Notes: generated from the sequence alone by a model not told the origin. Positions 15,728-25,229 are shown, counted from the stretch's first letter. The stretch is DNA of 34,049 nucleotides from Gammaproteobacteria bacterium (GCA_013289415.1 JABDAB010000017.1:1-34049), one strand, 5' to 3'. Program-made: numbers and translations.

Positions 15728-16714
15728 ATGAAAAAAGTAATAGTCGGTGTGACCGGGGCAGCAGGAAATATTGGATATGCCCTGCTCCCCAGCATTGCGT
15801 CAGGACAAATGTTTGGCAAAGATGTTGAGATTGAATTACGTTTACTTGAACTGGAGCCGGCGCTAGCAGCACTACACGGCGTGGCTATGGAGTTGGACGA
15901 TTGTGCGTTTCCTCTGCTGAAGCGTATTGTTTGCACATCAGATATGAATGAAGCAATGGATGGCGTGAATTGGGCGTTATTAGTGGGATCTGTGCCTCGC
16001 AAGCAAGGGATGGAGCGTGCAGATTTATTACAAATTAATGGCGGAATTTTTACCAAGCAAGGCCAAGCCATCAATGACAACGCCAGTGATGACGTGCGTA
16101 TTTTTGTGGTGGGTAATCCCTGCAATACCAATTGCCTGATTGCCAAGCATCATGCCAATGACATTCCTGATGATCGTTTTTATGCCATGACCATGCTTGA
16201 TGAACTGCGTTCGCGTACGCAGCTGGCTCAAAAAGCCGGAGTTGATGTAACCGCGGTGACCCAGATGACGGTTTGGGGTAATCATTCAGCAACGCAATTT
16301 CCTGACTTTTATAATGCAAAAATCAATGATGTTTCTGCTGCCAAAGTGATCAACGATGATGCGTGGTTGAAAGATGTATTTGTACCCACTGTTCAGCAAC
16401 GCGGTGCTGCGGTAATTAAAGCACGTGGTGCTTCATCTGCCGCGTCTGCTGCCAATGCAATTATACAAAGCGTGAATCATCTGGTGACGGATACAGTTCC
16501 TGGTGAGTCATTTTCAGTTTGCCGTAGCTCGCAAGGTGAATATGGTGTGGATGAGGGATTGATTTTTTCTTTCCCCTGCCGTCGTGAGCATGGCATTTTG
16601 CGCGTGGTTGAAGGCCTGCCCTTTAATGATTACAGCCAGATCAAATTCAATGAAACGCTGAACGAACTGCGTAGTGAACATGAGATTGTGACAGGACTAG
16701 GTCTTTTGGATTGA
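15728..16714 (+). CDS. mdh: Malate dehydrogenase
   Basis: The start is ATG 15728, with AAAGGA nine bases upstream, giving 328 residues; the open frame extends further upstream only through repeat DNA. The Rossmann motif is [15 protein letters not shown]. Substrate arginines lie in [13 protein letters not shown], the NAD site in GNPCNTN, the Asp-Arg pair in [12 protein letters not shown], and the catalytic histidine in [12 protein letters not shown]. The methionine-rich motif and length fit the bacterial cytosolic MDH subgroup related to eukaryotic cytosolic enzymes. It interconverts malate and oxaloacetate in the TCA cycle. Confidence 0.96.
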   Translation: MKKVIVGVTGAAGNIGYALLPSIASGQMFGKDVEIELRLLELEPALAALHGVAMELDDCAFPLLKRIVCTSDMNEAMDGVNWALLVGSVPRKQGMERADLLQINGGIFTKQGQAINDNASDDVRIFVVGNPCNTNCLIAKHHANDIPDDRFYAMTMLDELRSRTQLAQKAGVDVTAVTQMTVWGNHSATQFPDFYNAKINDVSAAKVINDDAWLKDVFVPTVQQRGAAVIKARGASSAASAANAIIQSVNHLVTDTVPGESFSVCRSSQGEYGVDEGLIFSFPCRREHGILRVVEGLPFNDYSQIKFNETLNELRSEHEIVTGLGLLD

Positions 16715-16740
16715 AATAATGTAAGGTCTGTTTTTGTGGT

Positions 16741-16781
16741 TATACATATGGTAGTATGCGCTAAATATTACCATATGTATA
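16741..16781. promoter_or_regulatory. 13-bp perfect inverted repeat upstream of membrane protein gene
   Basis: TATACATATGGTA (16741-16753) is the exact reverse complement of 16769-16781, with a 15-base spacer. It lies 13 bases before the TTG start of the next gene and 26 bases after the mdh stop. There is no T tract, so an operator or a translation-controlling hairpin is more likely than a terminator (inference). Confidence 0.45.
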
Positions 16782-16794
16782 TACGGGGGTTGAT

Positions 16795-18045
16795 TTGAAC
16801 GTTTTAAACAAGTTGTTTGCCGCCATTAGTGGTGAGCTACTGTTCAAAGTAGTCTTTGTCCTCGAGAAGTTAATAGTAACACCAATAATAATGTATGAAC
16901 TGCTTCAAACGATGTTCCTATGGCTGGGATTGCGCAATAGCATCATTGGGAAAGTTTTAGCAAAAGTTTTGGCAGGGGTTTTGGTAGCAAGTTTATGTTT
17001 GCTCTTTGCAACGGTATGGGTATTAAATCCTTTCTACCTGTTAGGCGTAGTAATAGGCATTATAGTAAGCCAGACGATAGAGTATGGATTTAAAGGAGCA
17101 TCAACTGGCTGGGAATATGGCTTTGAAGGCGTGTTCACGCATTGCGCCAATACATTTAATTTTGTTGCTAGCAAAATCACCGGCTCGATTTTTCTGTACC
17201 AAGACCTAGCGACGGGTATAAGAAGGATGGGGTTGGTTCTCCCGGGTTTGGATAATGCATATTTGATTCCTTTTGATGTTAATCAGAATATCGCGGAGAT
17301 AATTCACCAAATAAATATGCCTATACAGGTACAAAATATAGACGACTTTGACTTTGTTCGTCAATTTCTTCATCAGCTGGAAATGCCCGTTGCAGCAGAA
17401 CCTAATCGAATCGATTTAAGTGCTCTTGAGTTATCTGAAGCAGATCTTTTATTTCTAAGAGATAATCAGCAGCATCCGTTAAATGCTGACGAAATGGAGC
17501 GTCTTGAGTCTGATCCCAATGCGGATATAAAAAAACGAGTGGCTGATTATAAAAGTTTATGGTGCCGGCTGGAAACGTCTGGTGAATGCATGATTTCTCT
17601 AGAGAAACCAGAAAAAAAAGATGCTGTTTTGCTAGTTAAATTATATCAGCGTGAGGACGGGCAAGAGTTCTCTGTTCCAGGATATACGCATCTTTTTGAC
17701 AAAACTTGGTTGGCGATATATTTTGATCGAGACAGTCTCCATCCGGTTAATCGTGATCTAATGTTTGAGCCTTCTGGATATCAAGAATTTCCCACAAGGT
17801 ATGTCTGCCATCCTTATTATTATCCTACTCCAGAGTCGAGTTCAGGTATTAGCCAGGAATTGAGTGAGAAAACCGACTATTTAAGGTCTTACTTGGCCAG
17901 ATATCAACAACAACCGCCGCCGCAGGAGAGTGAAAGAAACAGGATGATAGCGGCGCGATTGAGAGCGTTTGCTCCTGTAACATCAGGTGTTCCGGCTGAC
18001 ACTCGGGGCAATGATATTGCGAGGTCAGCGGAGATGAACGGATAA
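16795..18045 (+). CDS. Unrecognised membrane protein with U-box-like C-terminal motif
   Basis: I do not recognise an assigned family. The TTG start at 16795 follows GGGGG and gives 416 residues. Two hydrophobic segments, about 52-75 and 79-96, suggest an N-terminal membrane anchor, with a further amphipathic stretch before residue 45. A long hydrophilic region follows. Between residues 265 and 321 the pattern C265-M-I-S-L-E ... VPGYTHLFDKTWLAIYF ... H316-P-V-N-R-D resembles a U-box/modified RING (CPIS...DP...G.TYDR..I..W...HPVT..). Several Legionella effectors are U-box E3 ligases, so this could be a host-targeted protein, but length and anchor are unusual. The tail is proline- and arginine-rich. 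Confidence 0.6.
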   Translation: MNVLNKLFAAISGELLFKVVFVLEKLIVTPIIMYELLQTMFLWLGLRNSIIGKVLAKVLAGVLVASLCLLFATVWVLNPFYLLGVVIGIIVSQTIEYGFKGASTGWEYGFEGVFTHCANTFNFVASKITGSIFLYQDLATGIRRMGLVLPGLDNAYLIPFDVNQNIAEIIHQINMPIQVQNIDDFDFVRQFLHQLEMPVAAEPNRIDLSALELSEADLLFLRDNQQHPLNADEMERLESDPNADIKKRVADYKSLWCRLETSGECMISLEKPEKKDAVLLVKLYQREDGQEFSVPGYTHLFDKTWLAIYFDRDSLHPVNRDLMFEPSGYQEFPTRYVCHPYYYPTPESSSGISQELSEKTDYLRSYLARYQQQPPPQESERNRMIAARLRAFAPVTSGVPADTRGNDIARSAEMNG

Positions 18046-18077
18046 TCTCATTCTTAACCTTTTTCGTAACTGCTCGT

Positions 18078-18118
18078 AGGGTGATATTGACGCTCGGAGA
18101 ACGGTCAGATTTGAGTGC
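18078..18118 (+). repeat. 41-bp repeat overlapping the prmA stop, copy 1
   Basis: Exact inverted copy of 26965-27005. On the minus strand it includes the last codons and TGA stop of prmA and about 27 bp downstream. It is the only longer exact duplication I found between coding and intergenic DNA in the core region. Confidence 0.75.
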
Positions 18119-18974
18119 CAAACTCTACCAATGCCCAGTCATTTTCAATACAAGTCGAGCTATATACAAAATCAGTTTGATACGCCTCGATTAAGATGGG
18201 CACTTGTTCTGCCAGAAGGCCTGATACCACCAGAATTCCCCCATCATTAAGCAATCCACGAAAACGGGTTTTTAGCGCCAGTAATGGTGCGAGCAAGATA
18301 TTGGCAATCAGCACATCTACAGGCTTGTTCAGTGTGTCGGGTTGGCTGACGGTTAAATCAGTCGCAGGGATATCATTGTTAAATGCGTTGTCCTGCGTTG
18401 CCAGTAGCGCTTGCTCATCAATATCTACTGCATGTACATGTCGTGCGCCCAGTTTTAATGCTGCGAGCGCTAGAATCCCTGAACCACAACCGTAATCGAT
18501 AACCTGTTTATTCTTTAAGTCTGCCTTGTCCAGCCAGGTTAAACACAGCGATGTTGTGGCGTGAGAGCCAGTGCCAAATGCTAAGCCTGGATCCAGAATT
18601 AGATTTACTGCCTCTAGATCCGGCGGTGTTAGCCAAGAGGGGCATACCCACAGGCGCTTGCCAAACTGTTGAGGTTTGAACTGATCAAGGCAGGTACGTT
18701 CCCAGTCTTGATCTGGCAGGTCGTGTATTGAATAACTGAAGTGAGAGAAGGCCTCAGATACGATAGTGAGCGCAAGGTTGGCTTCTTTTTCTTCCATATA
18801 CAAGGCATTAACCACGACGTTCGGCCATAAAGGGGCAGCACCGGGTGCTGGCTCCAGAATGGGGTCATCATATTGATCGGTTAAGGTGATGGATAACGCA
18901 CCAGTTTCTTCCAGCGCGTCGGAGAGCAGTTCGATCTCATCACGGTGGCACTGCTCAATTTGCAATTGGAACAT
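18105..18974 (-). CDS. prmA: Ribosomal protein L11 methyltransferase PrmA
   Basis: The start is ATG 18974 (289 residues); an adjacent TTG one codon earlier is less likely. GAAGGA lies upstream in the end of accC. The N-terminal substrate-recognition domain carries the WERTCLDQFKPQQFG block. The methyltransferase domain has DPGLAFGTGSHATTSLCL, then VIDYGCGSGILALAALKLGA and IANILLAPL (NPPY-like position). It trimethylates ribosomal protein L11. It is the last gene of aroQ-accB-accC-prmA, starting four bases after accC. The final codons and stop lie in a 41-bp repeat. Confidence 0.96.
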   Translation of the reverse strand: MFQLQIEQCHRDEIELLSDALEETGALSITLTDQYDDPILEPAPGAAPLWPNVVVNALYMEEKEANLALTIVSEAFSHFSYSIHDLPDQDWERTCLDQFKPQQFGKRLWVCPSWLTPPDLEAVNLILDPGLAFGTGSHATTSLCLTWLDKADLKNKQVIDYGCGSGILALAALKLGARHVHAVDIDEQALLATQDNAFNNDIPATDLTVSQPDTLNKPVDVLIANILLAPLLALKTRFRGLLNDGGILVVSGLLAEQVPILIEAYQTDFVYSSTCIENDWALVEFGTQI

Positions 18975-18978
18975 CAAT

Positions 18979-20319
18979 TTAGTCCTTCAACATCTTTTCG
19001 AGGTAATGAATATTCGTGCCACCTTCAATGAAGTTTTTGTCGCGCAAAATACGGTGATGTAAATCAATATTGGTTTTAATGCCGTCAATAATGATTTCAT
19101 CCAGCGCGTTACGCATTCTTGCGCAGGCTTCTTCACGGGTTTCACCATAGCTTATCAGTTTACCAATCATGGAATCATAATTTGGTGGCACGGTGTAGCT
19201 ACTGTAAACATGCGAGTCAAAACGGATGCCAGGACCACCGGGTTGGTGCAACAGGCGTATGGTGCCAGGGCAAGGCATGAATGTTTTTGGATCTTCGGCG
19301 TTGATTCGGCACTCTATGGCGTGTCCGCGCAGATGAATGTTATCTTGAGTGAGTGTAAACGGCATATCACTGGCGATTTTAATCTGCTCTTTGATTAAAT
19401 CGATACCGGTGATCATCTCCGTCACGGGATGCTCAACCTGAATCCGGGTGTTCATTTCAATAAAATAAAAACAACCATCCTGATACAGAAATTCAAAGGT
19501 TCCGGCTCCTCGATACTGGATGTCACGGCAGGCATTAACCACACATTTACCCATTTTTTGGCGTAATTTAGGCGTAATCCCTGGAGCAGGAGCTTCTTCG
19601 ACTACTTTTTGATGACGACGTTGCATGGAGCAATCACGTTCGCCCAAATGCACTGCGTTTCCTTTGCCATCGCCCAGTACCTGAAATTCAATATGACGAG
19701 GATTTTCGAGGAATTTTTCCATGTACACGATTGGATTATTAAATGCCGCTTTTGCTTCACTACGTGTTAACGCAATGGCATTTAATAAATTACCTTCAGT
19801 ATGAACAACGCGCATCCCACGACCACCGCCACCACCAGCCGCTTTAATAATGACGGGGTAACCAATTTTCCGTCCCAATGACAAGTTGAGTAGATCATCT
19901 TCAGACAATGGCCCATCTGAACCAGGAACACAGGGAACACCCGCTTTTTTCATCGCGGCGATGGCTGAAATTTTATCACCCATCATGCGAATGGTGTCAC
20001 CGCGAGGACCAATAAAGCGAAAGCCACTTTGCTCAACAATGTCGGCAAAATCAGCATTTTCGGCCAGAAAACCATAGCCTGGATGGATGGCAACAGCATC
20101 GGTTATTTCTGCGGCAGAAATAATGGCCGGAATATTTAAATAACTTTTTTGAGATGCAGCGGGTCCAATGCACACCGTTTCATCTGCGAGACGAACGTGC
20201 AGCAAATCTTTGTCGACATCAGAATGCACAGCGACGGTTTGAATACCCAGCTCTTTGCACGCACGCAAAATACGCAGTGCAATTTCGCCGCGGTTGGCAA
20301 TAACGATTTTACTCAGCAT
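18979..20319 (-). CDS. accC: Biotin carboxylase subunit of acetyl-CoA carboxylase
   Basis: A 446-residue ATP-grasp enzyme that carboxylates biotin on AccB. Seen: the N-terminal [20 protein letters not shown], the glycine-rich ATP loop [43 protein letters not shown] and [13 protein letters not shown] with the catalytic glutamate and arginine. Length matches E. coli AccC (449). The ATG has AAGGGGAC upstream. It is 11 bases downstream of accB, as in most proteobacteria. Confidence 0.98.
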   Translation of the reverse strand: MLSKIVIANRGEIALRILRACKELGIQTVAVHSDVDKDLLHVRLADETVCIGPAASQKSYLNIPAIISAAEITDAVAIHPGYGFLAENADFADIVEQSGFRFIGPRGDTIRMMGDKISAIAAMKKAGVPCVPGSDGPLSEDDLLNLSLGRKIGYPVIIKAAGGGGGRGMRVVHTEGNLLNAIALTRSEAKAAFNNPIVYMEKFLENPRHIEFQVLGDGKGNAVHLGERDCSMQRRHQKVVEEAPAPGITPKLRQKMGKCVVNACRDIQYRGAGTFEFLYQDGCFYFIEMNTRIQVEHPVTEMITGIDLIKEQIKIASDMPFTLTQDNIHLRGHAIECRINAEDPKTFMPCPGTIRLLHQPGGPGIRFDSHVYSSYTVPPNYDSMIGKLISYGETREEACARMRNALDEIIIDGIKTNIDLHHRILRDKNFIEGGTNIHYLEKMLKD

Positions 20320-20330
20320 GGTATGTCCCC

Positions 20331-20795
20331 TTATTCAATGATAAACAAGGGCTGATCATATTCAACGGGATCACCATTGGAGACCAATACAGCTGTAATT
20401 ACGCCAGCTTTGTCCGCTTCAATTTCGTTGAACATTTTCATGGCTTCAATAATGCATAAGGTTTCACCAGCCTTGACTGTTTGACCCACGGTGACGAATG
20501 CGGGGGTGTCAGGTGACGGTGATGTGTACATGGTACCAACCATGGGAGAACGAAGTTTATGACCTGCCGATTCGGTGGCAGCTTCAATCGGCTTGCTGTC
20601 TGGTGCGGCAACAGGTGTTGGATATTGAATATGAGTTTGAGGCTGATGCTGATGCATGTATCTTTGCGCCGGCGGTTCAGACATATGGCTGTGACGGCTC
20701 AAACGAAGGGATTCTTCACCTTCCTTGATCTCAATTTCAGAAATACCGGTTTCTTCGAGTAATTCAATTAACTTTTTGATTTTGCGAATATCCAT
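20331..20795 (-). CDS. accB: Biotin carboxyl carrier protein of acetyl-CoA carboxylase
   Basis: The start is ATG 20795 (154 residues); a TTG one codon earlier is also open. The N-terminal helix [18 protein letters not shown] is typical, followed by a proline/glutamine-rich linker (about 40-75) and the biotinyl domain with the lysine in [12 protein letters not shown]. It carries carboxybiotin between AccC and the carboxyltransferase. It is the gene before accC in the same operon and follows aroQ by 17 bases. Confidence 0.97.
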   Translation of the reverse strand: MDIRKIKKLIELLEETGISEIEIKEGEESLRLSRHSHMSEPPAQRYMHQHQPQTHIQYPTPVAAPDSKPIEAATESAGHKLRSPMVGTMYTSPSPDTPAFVTVGQTVKAGETLCIIEAMKMFNEIEADKAGVITAVLVSNGDPVEYDQPLFIIE

Positions 20796-20812
20796 CAATG
20801 ATAACTCTCTCT

Positions 20813-21250
20813 TTATGTTAATTTGTTGATAACAGCCAGCAGGGCTAACACGTATCCGTGTGTGCCCATACCACTGATAACGCCTGCTGCAATATCAGAA
20901 AACCAGGAGTGCTGGCGAAAAGATTCGCGCGCATAAATATTGCTGATATGTACTTCAATAAACGGGATTTGTACCGCCAGAATCGCATCACGCAAAGCAA
21001 TACTGGTGTGGGTATAGGCTGCTGGGTTAATAATCAGGTAATCAACTTTATCGATATAAGCCTGCTGAACCGCATCGATTAATGCCGATTCACTGTTGCT
21101 TTGCATTGCCGACAGGCTAAACCCAGCCGTTTTCGCTTGCGTTTCCAGTTGGTCGTTGAGTTGCTTCAATGATGTCAGACCATAAACGGACGGCTCGCGT
21201 AAACCGAGTAAATTTAGATTGGGCCCATGCAGAACAAGTATTTTTTTCAT
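20813..21250 (-). CDS. aroQ: Type II 3-dehydroquinate dehydratase
   Basis: I place the start at ATG 21250 (145 residues), just before the conserved [19 protein letters not shown]; an in-frame ATG seven codons upstream adds residues that family members lack. Other motifs: [31 protein letters not shown], and [20 protein letters not shown], with the catalytic histidine in VHISN. It is the dodecameric shikimate-pathway enzyme. It is the first gene of the aroQ-accB-accC-prmA cluster, whose promoter should be in the gap upstream. Confidence 0.96.
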   Translation of the reverse strand: MKKILVLHGPNLNLLGLREPSVYGLTSLKQLNDQLETQAKTAGFSLSAMQSNSESALIDAVQQAYIDKVDYLIINPAAYTHTSIALRDAILAVQIPFIEVHISNIYARESFRQHSWFSDIAAGVISGMGTHGYVLALLAVINKLT

Positions 21251-21605
21251 CAAATCACAGTATAAGTACAAGATTTTAGCGATTTTGCCAGAATTTTATA
21301 AAAATGTCTATATAAGCGAGGATATCGGCATGATGTCGGCACGTTAGCTGCTAAATTGGGGGTGCCTTTACATCTGTATCTGTCACGGGAGAGGGGGCAT
21401 CGTAAGACCCTATTGATTTTTGAAAAGATTTTTGATTATACTGCGCGTGGTCACAATCTGCGGGTTTTGACTGTACGTAGTATATATACACCTCTAGAGT
21501 GCGGCTATGGAAAAATAGTGCACAAATGAAGTCCAACTGATAGCATAAATGTCTAATGGAAGATTTTTTTATAGGCGTTTATAATTAAAAAAGGAATTAT
21601 AGATC
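21251..21605. other. Intergenic gap between aroQ and the M4 protease
   Basis: This 355-bp divergent gap should hold the promoters of aroQ (minus) and the protease (plus). A TATAAT at 21580-21585 lies 20 bases before the protease ATG, with no good -35 hexamer. A 61-codon minus-strand reading frame at 21351-21536 looks non-coding. I see no RNA gene or repeat here. Confidence 0.5.
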
Positions 21606-23231
21606 ATGCAAACCAATGTTTATTTATCTCCATTTGTACTTGGCTTGGCAGTTGCCGTGTCATCACCGCTTCATGCGGTTGAGGCGGTTCCCTTGCAATC
21701 AATCTCGTTTAGGCAATTGCAACAAACGTTTCATCTGACTTTACCCGGTGCAGCGCTTCAAGCCACGCCCATAAAAGCTGACTCACTTCAGTTTATTAAT
21801 CAACACACAGATAAAAAAAATATCACGCATGTGCGCATGCGGCAAGAATACGTGGGATTCCCCGTGTTTGGAGGGTATGCCATCATTCATAGCCAACAAA
21901 CTGCTAAAACATTATTACAAAGCTCGCGCTCAGTATCCATGAACGGGACAGTATATCCTGGATTGGACACTGAGCTGGGTCAACCTGCGCCGTTATTTGT
22001 TGCGCGGGCGAGCGTTGCCTTAAGGCAGTTCAAAGCACACTATTCAAATCACACCGTACTTGAAGAGCAGGTTACACCGATAGTATATATTGATGACCAG
22101 CATCGGGCATTTTGGGCTTATAAGGTAAGCGTGTTGGTGCAACCTGCGGATAATATTCCTGAGCGTCCAACGGCAATCATTGATGCACAAACGTTTAAAC
22201 CGTTTGAACATTGGAATGATGTGAAAACCAGCAGTTCCATCGTCAAAGGTCAGGGGTATGGAGGTAACGCGCGAGCGGGTATATATCAATATGGTGTTGA
22301 TCTGCCATTTCTTCAAATGACCCGAAATAACCTGACTGGTATGTGCTCTATGAGAAACAAGGATGTCAAAGTCATGGACATGGACAATGATTATGGTACT
22401 CCTCGATCTTCGATGACATTCCGCTGTGAACAGAGTTCCCTTGATGATGGGGAAACTTGGTGGACAGGGTATCAAGCGGATGGTTATGATCAGCGTAATG
22501 GAGCTTATTCACCGACAAATGATGCCTTGTATATTGGCTCTGTGATTAGGGATATGTATAGCAAGTGGTATGGGCTAAATGTATTATCTCGCAATGATAA
22601 ACCCATGTCGCTTATCATGAGGGTTCACTACGGTGAAGGCTACGAAAATGCATTTTGGGATGGCAAACAAATGACTTTCGGGGATGGGGACACCAAGATG
22701 TATCCATTGGTGTCACTGGGCGTTGGTGCGCATGAAATTAGCCATGGATTTACAGAGCAACATTCTAATCTGAACTATTTTGGTCAATCTGGCGGTATGA
22801 ATGAATCGTTTTCTGACATGGCAGCCCAAGCTGCTGAATTCTATGTTAAAAATAAAAATAGCTGGGATATTGGTCGTGAAATCATGAAAGAAAACAGCGG
22901 CTATGAGGTGTTGCGTTATCTGGATAAACCTAGTCGAGACGGCCGATCCATTGATCGTGCAAATCAGTACCATGAAGGAATGAATGTTCACTATTCCAGT
23001 GGAGTATATAATCGGTTGTTTTATTTACTGGCAAATAAGCCTGGTTGGGATGTTCGTCAGGCTTTTCATGTGATGTTGAAAGCCAATGTAGATTATTGGA
23101 CTCCATACTCGACTTTTGCAGAGGGCGCTTGTGGTGTGTTGGCAGCGACTCGGGATCTGGCGTTGTCTGTTGACGCAGTCAAGGAATCTTTGGATGAAGT
23201 TGTGATTGATTATCAAAAGTGTGGTGTGTAG
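21606..23231 (+). CDS. Secreted M4-family zinc metalloprotease, ProA-like
   Basis: A 541-residue preproenzyme. A signal peptide (FVLGLAVAVSSPLHA) ends near residue 25. A propeptide with FTP/PepSY-like segments to about residue 200 is followed by the thermolysin-like domain. Zinc site: H376-E-I-S-H380 and E400 in GGMNESFSD, the 20-residue spacing seen in thermolysin. The transition-state histidine is in NVHYSSGVYNRLFY. Length and layout match the Legionella ProA/Msp zinc protease (about 543 residues), a type II secretion substrate. An AAGGA precedes the ATG. It converges with the aldolase gene across a hairpin. Confidence 0.93.
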   Translation: MQTNVYLSPFVLGLAVAVSSPLHAVEAVPLQSISFRQLQQTFHLTLPGAALQATPIKADSLQFINQHTDKKNITHVRMRQEYVGFPVFGGYAIIHSQQTAKTLLQSSRSVSMNGTVYPGLDTELGQPAPLFVARASVALRQFKAHYSNHTVLEEQVTPIVYIDDQHRAFWAYKVSVLVQPADNIPERPTAIIDAQTFKPFEHWNDVKTSSSIVKGQGYGGNARAGIYQYGVDLPFLQMTRNNLTGMCSMRNKDVKVMDMDNDYGTPRSSMTFRCEQSSLDDGETWWTGYQADGYDQRNGAYSPTNDALYIGSVIRDMYSKWYGLNVLSRNDKPMSLIMRVHYGEGYENAFWDGKQMTFGDGDTKMYPLVSLGVGAHEISHGFTEQHSNLNYFGQSGGMNESFSDMAAQAAEFYVKNKNSWDIGREIMKENSGYEVLRYLDKPSRDGRSIDRANQYHEGMNVHYSSGVYNRLFYLLANKPGWDVRQAFHVMLKANVDYWTPYSTFAEGACGVLAATRDLALSVDAVKESLDEVVIDYQKCGV

Positions 23232-23286
23232 ATTGGGCTCTTATCATTACCCACAAATTAATTTTATCTTGGCAAGTGAGTGGAAA

Positions 23287-23352
23287 TCCGAACCACGACC
23301 GTTAGGGAGTGGAGCCCTTAAAAGCTCCGCTCCCTAACGGTCGTGGTTCGGA
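23287..23352. terminator. Shared hairpin between convergent protease and aldolase genes
   Basis: A 29-bp stem (23287-23315 with 23324-23352) has one mismatch and an 8-base loop. It begins TCCGAACCACGACCG and lies 55 bp after the protease stop and 14 bp after the aldolase stop. It could stop transcription in both directions. The GAACCACGACCGTTAGGGAG sequence is, as I recall, a dispersed repeat in other genomes, so it may be a captured repeat serving as terminator. Confidence 0.55.
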
Positions 23353-23366
23353 TACCTACGCACTGA

Positions 23367-24371
23367 TTACCCTTCTACATACTCACCAAAGCATGCCAAA
23401 CTATTCAAACGAGCGCGGTTGAGTAGGGCAGCTTGAGCTTTGGCTACATTAATAGGTTTGCCAGCCCAGGCTTTCAAACAATCTTCTTGCAATGCGCGTC
23501 CATAAGAAAAGCTCAAAGTCCAGGGCTGATAGCCTGTGCTATTGATAGCATTTAAATTGGCGGTTGCCTGCTGTGGAGTTTGGCCACCAGATAGAAAATT
23601 AATTGACGGGACAGCTGCGGGAACCGTGTTGCGAAACACGCTGACTGTGTAATCGGCAATGTCTTCTGGAGAGCTGAATGGCTGGGTGTTTTTGCCAGAA
23701 GTAATCATGCTGGGTTTGAGAATAATGTGTTCCAGCTCAACTTGATGAATAAACAGCGCGCGGAATAGTTCGTGCAATACCATTTCGCTGGCTTCAGCAC
23801 AATGTTCAATGCTGTGATCGCCTTCCATCAAAATCTCAGGCTCAACAATGGGTACGATGCCTACAGCTTGGCAACTGGCTGCATAACGAGCCAGCGTTTC
23901 AGCGCCGGCTTTCATAGCGGTCAAGCTGGGAGTGAATTCAGAAATAGAGTAGACGTTACGCCATTTGGCAAATTTTGCACCCTGTTTTTTGAACTCCATA
24001 AGACGTTCTGTCAGGCCATCTAATCCCTGCGTGACTTTTTCATCTTCAGTGTTAGCTAAGTCAATCAAGCCTTTGTCAACTTTAATACCTGGCAGGATGC
24101 CTTGTTCGGTAAACAAATCAACGATGGATTTACCATTGGCATCTTTATTTTGAAACGTTTCTTCAAATAATATGACACCATTGATGTATGTGTCCAACTT
24201 GGGGGTTGTAGCCAGTAGCAGTCGATAGTTTTGACGGTTGTCTTCATTGTTTTCTATACCAATGTCAGCGAATCGTTTGCCAATCGTGCCATTACTCTCG
24301 TCAGCGGCCAGTATCCCTTTACCATCCTGTAGCAAATGATCCATTGTGGTTGATAATTCATCGTAATACAT
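23367..24371 (-). CDS. Fructose-bisphosphate aldolase, class I
   Basis: A 334-residue Schiff-base aldolase of the eukaryote-like class I family, cleaving fructose-1,6-bisphosphate. Seen: MDHLLQDGKGILAADESNGTIGKRF, the GVILFEETFQNK block, GILPGIKVDKGL, FAKWRNVYS, IVEPEILMEGDHSIE, the active-site lysine in HIILKPSMITSG, and FLSGGQTPQQAT. Most gammaproteobacteria rely on class II enzymes, while class I is found in Legionellales. The ATG follows GGGGAC. Its stop faces the protease across a hairpin. Confidence 0.95.
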   Translation of the reverse strand: MYYDELSTTMDHLLQDGKGILAADESNGTIGKRFADIGIENNEDNRQNYRLLLATTPKLDTYINGVILFEETFQNKDANGKSIVDLFTEQGILPGIKVDKGLIDLANTEDEKVTQGLDGLTERLMEFKKQGAKFAKWRNVYSISEFTPSLTAMKAGAETLARYAASCQAVGIVPIVEPEILMEGDHSIEHCAEASEMVLHELFRALFIHQVELEHIILKPSMITSGKNTQPFSSPEDIADYTVSVFRNTVPAAVPSINFLSGGQTPQQATANLNAINSTGYQPWTLSFSYGRALQEDCLKAWAGKPINVAKAQAALLNRARLNSLACFGEYVEG

Positions 24372-24397
24372 AATTGTCCCCTTTATATTGATTTTTA

Positions 24398-25135
24398 TTA
24401 TGAAATATATTTTTCACGAATAACCTGTTGTATGGCAAAGCCATGTTCTTTTAAATAAGTGAATGATTCATCGATCATTGCGGGGTTTCCGCATAAATAA
24501 ACCCTGTCTTGTTCAGGATTCAGTGCCAATTCCGGAAATGCATGTTGTACATAACCGCAAAATTCGTGTTCATGTAAATTTTCTACCGATTCACGACTTA
24601 AATGGGCCCTGAATGTAATGCGGGGAGACATGGCTGCCAGCTTTAAAAATTCATCACGGTAGAGCGTGTCTTCGCGATTTTGAACGCCGAGTAAAATAAC
24701 GATGCTCAGTTCAGGATTCGACTCCAGACGGCGTTGTAGTTCAGGAATCATTGCGCGGAAGGGTGTGATCCCAGTGCTCGTAGCAACCATAATATAACGC
24801 TTGGGAATCTCATCTTTTAATACTAATCGGCCAAATGGTCCGTTGATATTGATGCTGTCGCCTGTCTTTAGATTAAAGAGTAATTCAGTTCCTGGCCCGT
24901 TTTCCACATAACCTGCGGCAAATTCAATGCAATTGTTATGTGAAGGCATATTAGCGATACTGTAGCTACGACGCAACATTTTTCCATCACGCTCAAAGTG
25001 GATGGTGATGAATTGGCCGGGGAGGTAATCGAATGGAGGCGTTTGTGTGCTATGAAATATAAAATGTTTTACCTTGGGTGAAAGCATTAATGTATCTTCC
25101 AGTATCACAGGAAAGGTTTTGACTTGCATAATCAT
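24398..25135 (-). CDS. FAD-binding oxidoreductase, ferredoxin-NADP reductase-like
   Basis: A 245-residue flavoprotein. The FAD domain has LPGQFITIHF and the RxYS motif in LRRSYSIANMP. The NAD(P) domain has ATSTGITPFRAM, YLCGNPAMIDE and a C-terminal aromatic-poor VIREKYIS end. This layout matches bacterial FNR/Fpr or stand-alone reductase subunits. No 2Fe-2S domain is present, so the partner is another protein. ATG 25135 and ATG 25129 (two codons later) are both possible; neither has a strong ribosome-binding site. It lies 26 bases upstream of the aldolase gene on the same strand and is divergent from the IcmC-like gene. Confidence 0.88.
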   Translation of the reverse strand: MIMQVKTFPVILEDTLMLSPKVKHFIFHSTQTPPFDYLPGQFITIHFERDGKMLRRSYSIANMPSHNNCIEFAAGYVENGPGTELLFNLKTGDSININGPFGRLVLKDEIPKRYIMVATSTGITPFRAMIPELQRRLESNPELSIVILLGVQNREDTLYRDEFLKLAAMSPRITFRAHLSRESVENLHEHEFCGYVQHAFPELALNPEQDRVYLCGNPAMIDESFTYLKEHGFAIQQVIREKYIS

Positions 25136-25152
25136 TCTTTATAAATGGGAAA

Positions 25153-25169
25153 TTCCCTAATATAGGGAA
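25153..25169. promoter_or_regulatory. Operator-like palindrome in divergent gap
   Basis: TTCCCTA, ATA, TAGGGAA is a perfect 7-bp inverted repeat with a 3-base spacer, 18 bp upstream of the reductase start and 61 bp upstream of the IcmC-like start. Its position fits a regulator site acting on one or both genes. The regulator is unknown. Confidence 0.35.
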
Positions 25170-25217
25170 AAAATCTCACAATGCAAGCATTGATTACAAT
25201 TTTATCTATTATAGGCA

Positions 25218-25223
25218 TATAAT
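25218..25223 (+). promoter_or_regulatory. Candidate -10 box of the IcmC-like gene
   Basis: TATAAT ends seven bases before ATG 25230, so transcription from it would start at or next to the start codon, and no Shine-Dalgarno sequence is seen in front of that ATG. Another -10-like TATTAT is at 25207-25212. No convincing -35 is visible. Confidence 0.3.
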
Positions 25224-25229
25224 TATTCT

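Noticed and set aside
21351-21536. 61-codon minus-strand reading frame between aroQ and the protease
   Set aside because: No ribosome-binding site, no domain and odd composition; more likely promoter DNA for the divergent genes.
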